A stretch of 64,000 nt of DNA from Mucilaginibacter sp. Lineage in GTDB: Bacteria > Bacteroidota > Bacteroidia > Sphingobacteriales > Sphingobacteriaceae. Positions 9,067 to 17,127 of this stretch are shown here, piece by piece. The stretch's first letter is position 1, and each line of letters starts with the position of its first letter. Location: contig NZ_JAQBOC010000007.1 of NCBI RefSeq assembly GCF_028288225.1, positions 87,020 to 151,019 of the forward strand, written 5' to 3'. The notes beneath the pieces are model-generated. The model did no database searches and had not been told where the DNA came from. It saw only the letters and a list, made by a program, of their open reading frames with translations. The position numbers and the translations under genes were made by a program.

Positions 9067-9600
9067 ATGAGTTTCTCTTTAAAAAGCATAAAAATGGATC
9101 CAACTAATAAGCCTCGATTTCAAAAAACTCTAAAGATCTTTTTTTACAATGTTTTGGGCATAATTTTACCTTTCCTCTTATCATTAATTCCAATAATGAT
9201 TCTCAATAAAACAGACATGATATATTCCTTTTTGGATCAAGGTCAATTTTTTTTGTTTAGTGCAGGATTGCTAACTAGTGCTATCTTAATCTTCAGTGAA
9301 AACAGATCAGCAATTAAACTTAATTTTGATAAATTTCTAGATTTTATATCTATTTGGCTCCTAATATTTTGCTCTGCTTTTTTTGCTATTATTTATTGTT
9401 TATCGTTAATTGATTTACCTCCTTGCTATCCTATTGCAAAATGGTTTATTAGATCAACTTCATTAATTCTGTTTATCATTGCTTTAATTTCAATTTATAG
9501 AAGTGTTTACATTGATTCCATTAAAGTAAATGCAAAAGTTGATGTTAAAACAAAAAGCGCTAATGAAATCGAATCACTTATGGGGAAGCTTAATACTTAA
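9067..9600 (+). CDS. Four-helix membrane protein of the methyltransferase/DGQHR island
   Basis: The 177-residue protein has four hydrophobic segments at about residues 25-47, 58-78, 91-113 and 128-148 and a short Lys-rich cytoplasmic-type tail. There is no signal peptide or known domain. It follows the fusion gene by 188 bp and ends 4 bp before the second DGQHR gene, so it probably belongs to the same operon. Small multi-helix proteins in such loci often act as membrane-damaging effectors or anchors; that is analogy only. Base composition is as A/T-rich as its neighbours, so it most likely moved with them. Confidence 0.7.
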   Translation: MSFSLKSIKMDPTNKPRFQKTLKIFFYNVLGIILPFLLSLIPIMILNKTDMIYSFLDQGQFFLFSAGLLTSAILIFSENRSAIKLNFDKFLDFISIWLLIFCSAFFAIIYCLSLIDLPPCYPIAKWFIRSTSLILFIIALISIYRSVYIDSIKVNAKVDVKTKSANEIESLMGKLNT

Positions 9601-9604
9601 AGAA

Positions 9605-10711
9605 ATGCAAGAAATAACATTCAAGTGCTTGAAGTGTAAGCAACCGATAGGTGAATTCTATATTGGTGTAATGAATTATGATGATCTTATAAAAATATCA
9701 TACGCCGATATTAGAAGATTGGAAACGGGCACAGAAATGAGAGAGGTAGAAGTGTATACGGGTATACAAAGAGAGTTAGCTCCTAACCGAGTAAAGGAAA
9801 TCGCAAAGTATGTAAATATGGTTGATTCAACTTTTCCAACAGGGGTTATTTTACACATTGAAGAAAAGGATATAATCTATTCAGAAGAAAACAGCACAAT
9901 GACTTTGCCTTTCAAAGATACCGTTGCTAAGGTTCTAGATGGTCAACATAGAATAGCTGGATTAGAGTTCTTTCCTGAAAGAGGGAGTGAATTTCAAGTT
10001 AATGTTACCATTTTTATTGGAATGGAATTAGAAGATCAAGCCATAGTTTTTGCGACGATAAATAAAACTCAAACAAAGGTTAATAAATCGTTGGTGTCTG
10101 ATTTGTATGATTTTGCGACTAATAGAAGCCCTCAAAAGACAGCTCATAATATTGTAAGAGCATTGAACCAAAAAGAGGGTAGTCCGTTTTATGAAAAAAT
10201 TAAAATCTTAGGTGTTGCAAATGACAAAGAAAAGGAAACGATAACACAAGCTACATTTGCTGAAGGCATTATAAAATATATATCCCGTGATGCGATGGCA
10301 GATAGAGATATTTATAAGCGTGGGAAAACCCCCAATAAATTTACAGACCTTGAATTACTAAGTAGGCCATTAAGAAATATTTTTATTGACGAACAGGATC
10401 ATATAATAGCACAAATATTATGGAATTATTTTGACGCGGTAATGAATAAATGGCCAAATGCATGGAATTTGGTAACGCCGGAAATGATCTTAAATAAATC
10501 AACTGGTTTTCTTGCTCTTATGAAATTTTTCAAGGATGCGTATATCAGTTTTGGAAAAATTGGCCAAGTAGTAACTATAGAAGAATTTTCAAGCATATTC
10601 AATAGAATAAATTTACTTGATAAAGATTTTAATAGGGGAAACTATTTACCGGGAACAGCCGGACAAGCAAAACTTTATAATGAACTCATGCTTGAAAGCG
10701 GCTTAAATTAA
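9605..10711 (+). CDS. DGQHR-domain protein (DndB-like)
   Basis: The start at ATG 9605, 4 bp after the membrane gene, is chosen over an upstream ATG at 9530 that would overlap it. The 368-residue protein opens with CLKCKQP (two Cys two residues apart, no second pair seen), and has KVLDGQHRIAGL with DGQHR at residues 112-116, followed by FATINKTQTKVNKSL, the usual second conserved block of the family. Relatives are DndB and uncharacterised DGQHR proteins found near DNA-modification genes. Two DGQHR proteins in one operon suggest they may form mixed oligomers or act as sensor and regulator. Function is not established. Confidence 0.8.
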   Translation: MQEITFKCLKCKQPIGEFYIGVMNYDDLIKISYADIRRLETGTEMREVEVYTGIQRELAPNRVKEIAKYVNMVDSTFPTGVILHIEEKDIIYSEENSTMTLPFKDTVAKVLDGQHRIAGLEFFPERGSEFQVNVTIFIGMELEDQAIVFATINKTQTKVNKSLVSDLYDFATNRSPQKTAHNIVRALNQKEGSPFYEKIKILGVANDKEKETITQATFAEGIIKYISRDAMADRDIYKRGKTPNKFTDLELLSRPLRNIFIDEQDHIIAQILWNYFDAVMNKWPNAWNLVTPEMILNKSTGFLALMKFFKDAYISFGKIGQVVTIEEFSSIFNRINLLDKDFNRGNYLPGTAGQAKLYNELMLESGLN

Positions 10712-11921
10712 TTGCTATAACATCTTTTATCCACAACTGCCGCAAGGGTCTTCTTGATCCCTTTGCCCAGTAGTAAAAGCCGTCCGATGCCCTTGCTGGC
10801 ATTCTCACCAACAAACACGATAAAGCCCTTTATGTAAAAGCATTTAAAAAGCCCACTACATTCAGGTACATACCACAAGCATCGCGTTTTGTTGGTGGAC
10901 AACACTAACAAAGGCGTAGAAGAATCAAAACAAGCAGTGGCCTGTGCGATTATGAATATTATATTTTGTTTTTAAAGGCATTCATGAGCTCCCTAAGTCG
11001 GTTCCTTCCTCGGGAACGGGAAGGCAGGGGTTTTGCGAACTGTGTTACCCTTGCTATTCAAACCTGACAAGCGTAAAAGCTTGGCGTAGAAACCCCTCCC
11101 TACCCTCCCAAGGGAGGGAATCGCACGGGGCCGGGCTTTTTATAATCTTCCGAACAGTATTGGTAAGAACACCAACAAAGGCATGAAAAAGACCATTCGC
11201 AGCTACCGCACGCAAATCAGCATAGCGGCGATTTATCAGCCGGATAAGATCCTTCACTGCGTTCAGGATAACAAATTTTGGCCAACTCAAAAACCGGAAC
11301 ATGCTGATTATAAATAAATTACCGGCGCATAAACAGAAATATAAATATAATAGCGCTTGACTATCAGCAACTTACAGTTTTTTTGCGCATAAATAAAATT
11401 GCAAAACGCTTGATAATCAGCATGTTTCACTTTGTTCCGCCCCGTTCCGCTGAAAAATGGAACGCTTTGCCGACGTGTACCCGGCTATTCACCACCGCAT
11501 GCCACGCATAGTACAGAGGCCTTTGATGCCCTTGTTGGTGTTGTCACCAACAAGCAGGATGAAGCCGCAAAAAAGCATTGGAGAGTGTTGCACTTAGGGT
11601 ACATACCATAAGCACCATCGTTTGTTGGTGACAACACCACAGGTGTTCGGAAGATTGTAAAAAAGCGAGGGCCTGTGTGATTCCCTCCCTTGGGAGGGCG
11701 CTGGGAGGGGTTTCTACGTCAAGCTTTTACGCTTGATTAGCAGTGGTACCATAGTTCGCGAAACCCCTACCTTCCCTTCCCCAAGGAAGGAATCGCACGA
11801 CCCACTGCCTGTTTTGATTCTTCCGAACACCTCTGGTGACAACACCAACAAAGGCAAACCCCACTAACCAAAAAAAGGCCTCCGGATTCCCGAAAGCCTT
11901 TTCATTTTAAAATTTTCCTGT
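10712..11921. repeat. Gene-free 1.2 kb nest of imperfect direct and inverted repeats
   Basis: No credible gene is present. Direct copies: 10786-10915 and 11525-11640 share GATGCCCTTG, TCACCAACAA, GGTACATACCA and TTTGTTGGTG. Inverted copies: about 10990-11160 and about 11643-11800 are reverse complements over most of their length, sharing TTCGGAAGATT, TGCGATTCCCTCCCTTGGGA and GGGGTTTCTACG. Inside, GCGCATAAA...CGCTTGA(C/T)(T/A)ATCAGCA occurs twice (about 11324 and 11383). A further copy of CACCAACAAAGGC lies near 11840. The pattern suggests repeated insertion of one intergenic palindromic family, right beside the A/T-rich island. Confidence 0.65.
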
Positions 11922-12434
11922 TTACAAATACTTTGTAATATCCGCAGATAACGGTGTAGTTGCTGAGCGGAAACGGTGAATCAGATTACCATTTTCGTCG
12001 ATCAGGAATTTTTCAAAGTTCCATTTAATTTCGCCTGTAAAATCAGGGTTTGGTGCCTCTGTTAAGTATTTAAACAAAGGATCAATGTCATCTCCCTTTA
12101 CGCTAACTTTTTCGCTGAGCGGGAAGGTAACACCATAATTTTTTTCGCAAAATGTTTTGATCTCGGAGTTCGCACCCGGTTCCTGCTGACCAAAATTATT
12201 TGCCGGGAAACCTACAACAACCAGCTTGTCTTTGTACTGGTCGGCCAGTTTCTGTAATTCTTTGTATTGTGGCGTAAATCCGCATTTTGATGCAGTATTC
12301 ACCACCAATACTTTTTTCCCTTTGTATTTGGCAAGTGAAAAAGCTTCGCCGTCGATAGATTTTAGTTTAAAATCATAAACAGATTTTGGGCCGGTAACAA
12401 ACATAAGGGCAAAAATTAAAGCAAGTATTTTCAT
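11922..12434 (-). CDS. Glutathione peroxidase family thiol peroxidase
   Basis: The 170-residue protein has the family signature NTASKCGFTPQY with the peroxidatic Cys at residue 51, FPANNFGQQEPG with Gln84, and KWNFEKFL with Trp138 and Asn139, completing the Cys-Gln-Trp-Asn tetrad. It begins with a hydrophobic stretch (MKILALIFALMF), so it is probably exported to the periplasm or membrane-attached. The family reduces hydrogen and lipid peroxides; bacterial Cys members usually draw electrons from thioredoxin, so the donor need not be glutathione. It is a single gene on the minus strand. The ATG follows an A-rich CTAAAACCAAT leader. Confidence 0.92.
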   Translation of the reverse strand: MKILALIFALMFVTGPKSVYDFKLKSIDGEAFSLAKYKGKKVLVVNTASKCGFTPQYKELQKLADQYKDKLVVVGFPANNFGQQEPGANSEIKTFCEKNYGVTFPLSEKVSVKGDDIDPLFKYLTEAPNPDFTGEIKWNFEKFLIDENGNLIHRFRSATTPLSADITKYL

Positions 12435-12498
12435 GATATTAAAAATTGGTTTTAGTGTAATTAGATATACGGTTGTTTTTAAAGATGCGTTGCCTCGC

Positions 12499-12602
12499 TA
12501 TTTGTCATTTTGAACGCAAAGAAAAATTTTCTATTGTAGATAAGTCTGCGTTCATGCCTTGTCCCGTGTTCGTGTCCGCTCGCTCCCGCTCAGAATGACA
12601 AA
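12499..12602. repeat. Short intergenic palindrome-bounded repeat
   Basis: Bounded by TGTCATTTTGAACG on the left and GCTCAGAATGACA on the right, which are inverted with respect to each other. The inside holds CGTGTCCGCTCGCTCCCGCTC. This is a typical intergenic repeat and no coding frame is apparent. Confidence 0.45.
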
Positions 12603-12617
12603 AGTGATAAGGTAAAA

Positions 12618-13049
12618 TTAACCAATAAAGCTCCTCTTATTCAAATAAAAATCTTCTTTTATTGTCATTTTTTTCCTGGCAGGGGCTGATTTATCGGTGT
12701 AGCCCAGCAAATGCAGTGCGCCGTGGATGATAACGCGGTGTAACTCGTCCGTTTCGGTAGTGCTGAATTTGAGTGCGTTCTCGCGGATGCGGTCGATAGA
12801 AATAAAAATATCGCCAACAATAGTATTAGCGATCTCTGAATTATCAAAAGTTATAATGTCGGTATAAGTATCGTGATCCAGGTACTGCTGGTTTATTTGC
12901 AGCAGGTAATTGTCTGAGCAAAAAACATAGGTAAGCTCTTTTAGCTTAAACCCTTCAGCCTGTATGGTTTCGGTTATCCACTGCCTTACGGCTGTTTTGT
13001 TTTTTAATTTATAGGTAATGTCTTCTTCAAAAAACTGTATGGCAGGCAT
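12618..13049 (-). CDS. ybeY: YbeY endoribonuclease (rRNA maturation factor)
   Basis: A 143-residue protein with the zinc-site block IIHGALHLLGYTDK at residues 107-120. H109 and H113 are two metal ligands; the third position, usually His, is Asp119 here, a substitution I believe is common in this phylum. TDIITFDN at 63-70 is the other family signature. YbeY acts in 16S rRNA 3' processing and ribosome quality control in the cytoplasm. The start shares one base with the stop of the upstream RsbW-like gene, so the two are translationally coupled within the operon running from 16817 to 12618. Confidence 0.92.
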   Translation of the reverse strand: MPAIQFFEEDITYKLKNKTAVRQWITETIQAEGFKLKELTYVFCSDNYLLQINQQYLDHDTYTDIITFDNSEIANTIVGDIFISIDRIRENALKFSTTETDELHRVIIHGALHLLGYTDKSAPARKKMTIKEDFYLNKRSFIG

Positions 13050-13471
13050 TAGATCTTAAAGTGAAGTTCAACTTCGTTCCCTTTGGTATTAAATATGCAC
13101 TGGTCTGCCAGGTGTTTAAGAATAAATACACCCCGGCCGGTCAGGTTTTCCAGGTTTTCGGGAGCTGTTGGGTCGGGCAGGTTATTGTAATCAAAGCCCT
13201 CGCCTTCGTCGGTAATGGTCCATATAATGCGCTTGCCTTCTACATCAGCATTCACAATAACTTTTTTATTTTCGTCAAGCTTGTTGCCGTGAACAATAGC
13301 GTTGTTAGCCGCTTCGCTCAGGCATGTCATCATGTTAGCAAAGGTGTCTTCACTTATATTGTGTTTGTCGGCAATTTCTTCTATCAAAGTTTCCAGCAAA
13401 CTTATGCTTTCTTGTTTTGAAGGAAGCTGCAACGTGTACAGTTTGCTTGCCTGAACATTTGATTGGTCCAT
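13049..13471 (-). CDS. RsbW-like ATP-binding protein (anti-sigma-factor kinase family)
   Basis: A small GHKL ATPase. The N-box is LSEAANNAIVHGN, then TDEGEGFDYNNLP (G1-type) and GRGVFILKHLAD (G2-type). It is about 140 residues, the usual size of stand-alone RsbW/SpoIIAB proteins, which bind or phosphorylate partners controlling a sigma factor. I take the ATG at 13471, which forms TGACATG with the stop of the upstream gene; an ATG at 13495 would overlap that gene by 23 bases. No STAS antagonist or sigma factor gene lies nearby, so its partner is elsewhere. It sits between the DUF4175-type gene and ybeY in one operon. Confidence 0.85.
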   Translation of the reverse strand: MDQSNVQASKLYTLQLPSKQESISLLETLIEEIADKHNISEDTFANMMTCLSEAANNAIVHGNKLDENKKVIVNADVEGKRIIWTITDEGEGFDYNNLPDPTAPENLENLTGRGVFILKHLADQCIFNTKGNEVELHFKI

Positions 13472-13472
13472 G

Positions 13473-16400
13473 TCATTTAACGTTGAGTAGATCAAAGTAT
13501 GATTTTATTTTTAATTTATAATAAAAATTTAGTTCAGGCGGAACGGTCCGTACCTGTTCTGTTTGTTTTTCTTTGGCTTGCTGGTATTCCTGCAAGGCTT
13601 TAATGTATCCCGGAGGAACATCTTTACCCGCTTTGCTTTCGCGCTGCTGATCCTGTTCCCGCTCCTGTTCCGCTTTTTCAGCCTCTAATAAACGAGTCTG
13701 AATTTGCTGCTGCCGCTTAATGGCATCCTCCGTTATTCTCCTGTTTACGAGATCACGCTCAGTTTGTTCCATTTCTTTGGAAATTTTATCCAGATTCCCT
13801 AAACCGCCCGTGCCATCCTTGTTATCCTCGCGGTTTATTTGCTGTAACGCCTCCCTGATCTGTTGTTGCTGACGCGCTAATTTAGCTAATTGTTCGCTTA
13901 TTTTTCCATTATTTCCATTTTGACTTTTCCCCTGGTTTCCCTGCTGTCCCTGTTGCTGCATTTGCTCCCTTGCCTTCTGCATATTTTGGTTTAACTGCTG
14001 CTGCATTTTTGCCAGTTGCGATACCGACTGCTTCTTTCCTTTACCCTTGCCGCTGCCCCCTTTTTTCTGCATGTTCTGCAGCTGGTCAAGCGCTTCGCTT
14101 AGCAGCAGGGCCAGGTTATTCATTGACGTCATGGCAAATTGCTGGTTGCGGGAGGCCTCGGCCGTGCGCCGGTCGCCCAGGTTTTCAAGTGCATCCTCAA
14201 TATGATTATTTATCGAGGTAACCTCCGTGTTAACCGTACTCTGGATCTGCGGGATCCTCCTGCTCAGGGCATACAAGCTGTCCTCGGCGGTTTTGAGGTT
14301 ATCCTTTATGTTTTTTTGGTCCTGCGCCAGTTTAATATAGCCCGGGTCAGATGGGTTGGTGTTCTTCAACGTCTGCATCACTTTTTCCTGTTCGAATGAG
14401 CTATTAACGAGATTTTTTAACAATTCGCGTAATTGCTGCGCATCTACCATATTTGCACTCTCTTCGCCCTCCGCTTCCTTTTGCTGCATCTTATCTGCCA
14501 GCTGCTTCATTTCTTTAGCCGCCTGCTTTTGCGATTGCGATGCTTTTTTCGGGCTGTCCTTTTTCAGCTCGTCGCTGCTTTTTTCCATTTGCTGCTCAAT
14601 GCTTTGCGCTTCCTTCTGCGAGTCCTCAAACGGCTGCTTATGCTCGGCCTGGTCGTTAGTTTTTTTCAGGTCTTCCAGTGATTTTTTAATGTCCTGGAAA
14701 TCATTATTCAATTTTTGCTGATCTTTTTGCAGCTCCTGCTTATCGGCATTGGGTTGCTGCCCCTGATCAGATAGCTTTTGCTGCTGCTCCGAAAGCTTGT
14801 TCAGCTGGTCTACGTTCTGATTCAGCTTTTGTTCAAACTCCAGCTTTTTATAAAGCTCCAGCATGCGGTCAAGTTCTTTTTTTAACGATTTATTGTCCAC
14901 CTGCATTTTCTGCAGCTCATCCCTTGTTCCCTCTTTTTGCTCCTGCTCCATCATTGCCTGCAGGCGCTGCAGCATTTCCTGCATTTTAGGGTCCATCACA
15001 TTGTTAAGCAGCTGCTCCATTTGCTTTTGCTTTTCGGTAAGGTCCTTATCCTGCTGCTGGTTTTCCTGCCGGTTATATAGGTTCTTTTTGTTATCAGCCT
15101 GTACTTCCTTCACCAAATCCTCCAGATCCTTCCTTTTTTGTAAAAGATCGGCTATCTGTTTTTTCTCATCAAACGACAGGGTGTTTTTATTCAGCAGCAT
15201 CTGGTTTAGCTTCTGCGAATCTTTTTCTATCTGCCCGGCTAACTTAATGGCCGATTCCATTTTTTGTTTGATGACCTGCGTGCCGGTATTCAGCTGGTCA
15301 TTCAGCTCTTTTGCATCGGGGATGTTCAGCGTCCGCTCGGTCGACCGCACCCTTTTTGGCCCGTTCACATCGTCGTTATCGGCCACCTCAAAATAATAAG
15401 TTACCTGGTCGCCGGGTTTTATGCCCATGTCTTTCAGGTTCCAGAAATAAAAGAAGTCGGCCTGCGCCTGTGCCAGGTCGGCTTTAACCGGTTTGGTATA
15501 GTTTTTCAGGTTAGCTTTATCGCCTGGCGCGCCAACCGCATAATGAAATGTCAGAGCCGAAAAGCCATGGTCGTCCTGGATGCGGCCGTTAAAATAAAGC
15601 GTTTTCAGGCTCACAGAATCCTGTTTTTCCTGTACCAGGATGGATGGCATTTCGTCCGTAATAACATTAACCCGGTAGCTGGCCGAGTCGCTGTGATTTG
15701 CCTGCGTATTTACAGGGGTAATTTTGTAGGTGCTGTTTTTGACGATCCTTTCCCTGTGTTCAAAAACATCAGGCGCGGTTGATGTTACGGTGCCGCCAGC
15801 GCCATTCATATTAAACAGCAGCGCCGAAGCATTTTGTGTATGCAGGTTCCAGGTAACAACGGTGCCGGCGGGGACGGTAAGGTCACCCGCGTTTTTCAGT
15901 GTTTCATTTTTTTTATGCAGATAGGCCGGGTAGTTCAAAGCAACGTCAAAATGCAGCAGCGCCGGACGCAGGTTCACCTTTATTTCGTACGGGGTCGATG
16001 TAAAACCATTTGCCGTAAGCTTAAACACCGTGTTTTGCTGCAAATTGGTAAACAGGTAATGGAACCTGCTGATGTTTTCCTTATCCAGCTTAAAAGCAGT
16101 GTTGGCAGTTTCCACATAAACATCGGCAGGCAGCTTATCGCCATCAAGTTTCAGGTCGAGCTTCAGATCATCACCCTGCACAACCGACAAGCTTTTATTT
16201 TGAATGATGAAGTTAAACGGGGCAACGGGCCTGAAATATTCATTATGCCTGATAAGCCTTTTGGTGCTTTCCGTTAATATAGATGGCGCCGCAAAAGCAA
16301 TAATGCAGATCACCCCCGCCGGGAACAGCAGCCATTTCAAATATTTACTATTCTCCTTAAGGTTTACTGCTGATGGAAAGCTAACCGGTTTTAAAGTTTC

Positions 16401-16817
16401 TATTTTTTGGTTGATGCTGGCCTCAATAAGCGCCCGGTGCTGCACATCCTCGCCGGCCTGTTTTTTAAGCTGCAGGGTATTCAGCAGCTTATCATGCACA
16501 TCGTTAAAATGTTTGCCGATAATTTCGGCAGCCTGGTCATGCGTTAATGATTTGCCCAGTTTAAGCCATGCCAGCAGCGACGGCACAATCAGCCAGGCTA
16601 TCAGCCCAACATTCAGCACAATAAAAAGATAAAACAGCAGCGTGCGGAAAAGAATGTTAAAATTGCCGAAATATTCGCTCAGGGTAATAACTACATAGGC
16701 CGAGAATAGGCCTGCGCCTAAAAATATCAGTCCCCGCAAAAAATTATTGAAATAGTATTTCCGGATAAAGATGTTGATCTTATCAATTAAGAGCTCATAA
16801 TTATCGGTAGTGTTCAT
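13473..16817 (-). CDS. Large glutamine-rich coiled-coil membrane protein (DUF4175-type)
   Basis: 1114 residues. Hydrophobic helices lie at about 25-48, 60-85 and 162-182, followed by beta-rich domains (about 190-500) and then a very long charged, Gln-rich region (about 515-1090) with many QQQ and Lys/Glu repeats that predicts coiled coil. This matches large Bacteroidota proteins annotated as DUF4175, of unknown role, probably anchored in the inner membrane with a large periplasmic portion. It is the first gene of the operon with the RsbW-like protein and ybeY. Several long open frames on the opposite strand are by-products of its biased composition. Confidence 0.8.
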   Translation of the reverse strand: MNTTDNYELLIDKINIFIRKYYFNNFLRGLIFLGAGLFSAYVVITLSEYFGNFNILFRTLLFYLFIVLNVGLIAWLIVPSLLAWLKLGKSLTHDQAAEIIGKHFNDVHDKLLNTLQLKKQAGEDVQHRALIEASINQKIETLKPVSFPSAVNLKENSKYLKWLLFPAGVICIIAFAAPSILTESTKRLIRHNEYFRPVAPFNFIIQNKSLSVVQGDDLKLDLKLDGDKLPADVYVETANTAFKLDKENISRFHYLFTNLQQNTVFKLTANGFTSTPYEIKVNLRPALLHFDVALNYPAYLHKKNETLKNAGDLTVPAGTVVTWNLHTQNASALLFNMNGAGGTVTSTAPDVFEHRERIVKNSTYKITPVNTQANHSDSASYRVNVITDEMPSILVQEKQDSVSLKTLYFNGRIQDDHGFSALTFHYAVGAPGDKANLKNYTKPVKADLAQAQADFFYFWNLKDMGIKPGDQVTYYFEVADNDDVNGPKRVRSTERTLNIPDAKELNDQLNTGTQVIKQKMESAIKLAGQIEKDSQKLNQMLLNKNTLSFDEKKQIADLLQKRKDLEDLVKEVQADNKKNLYNRQENQQQDKDLTEKQKQMEQLLNNVMDPKMQEMLQRLQAMMEQEQKEGTRDELQKMQVDNKSLKKELDRMLELYKKLEFEQKLNQNVDQLNKLSEQQQKLSDQGQQPNADKQELQKDQQKLNNDFQDIKKSLEDLKKTNDQAEHKQPFEDSQKEAQSIEQQMEKSSDELKKDSPKKASQSQKQAAKEMKQLADKMQQKEAEGEESANMVDAQQLRELLKNLVNSSFEQEKVMQTLKNTNPSDPGYIKLAQDQKNIKDNLKTAEDSLYALSRRIPQIQSTVNTEVTSINNHIEDALENLGDRRTAEASRNQQFAMTSMNNLALLLSEALDQLQNMQKKGGSGKGKGKKQSVSQLAKMQQQLNQNMQKAREQMQQQGQQGNQGKSQNGNNGKISEQLAKLARQQQQIREALQQINREDNKDGTGGLGNLDKISKEMEQTERDLVNRRITEDAIKRQQQIQTRLLEAEKAEQEREQDQQRESKAGKDVPPGYIKALQEYQQAKEKQTEQVRTVPPELNFYYKLKIKSYFDLLNVK

Positions 16818-17017
16818 GTTGCAGCGCAGGATATTTCAAGGTATTAAACGAAAATACGCTATTTATCATATCAGCGGTAAAATAAACTAAGATTTTTCAC
16901 AAGTTGATTGTTTTTCATAGGCGTTCAAGGAGGGCTGCGCCGTTTTTTGGATTTATCAGATTTTAGATTTTTTTGCGTTGTGCAAGAATTGCTATGATGC
17001 CCGGCGTTCTTTTTTTG

Positions 17018-17051
17018 AACCATGATTAAAGGATTTAGGGATGAACATGAT
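17018..17051 (+). repeat. 34-bp direct repeat, copy 1
   Basis: Begins AACCATGATTAAAGGATT and ends GAACATGAT. It is identical over 34 bases to 19696-19729. The copies flank the transglutaminase gene on both sides in the same orientation. The rest of the gap 16818-17127 shows nothing else that I can support. Confidence 0.8.
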
Positions 17052-17127
17052 GCCGGACGCAAATGTTCAAGCGCATTATGGTCCCCCGTTTTTTAAATTC
17101 ACAATCTTTTTTTACTTTCATCTCCAA

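Noticed and set aside
5739..10711. The island as a Dnd, Dpd or BREX system
   Set aside because: None of the core genes of those systems is present; only the DGQHR proteins are shared.
13970..15396. Several long plus-strand open frames opposite the glutamine-rich protein gene
   Set aside because: Antisense by-products of Gln/Lys-rich codons; no homology and no start context.
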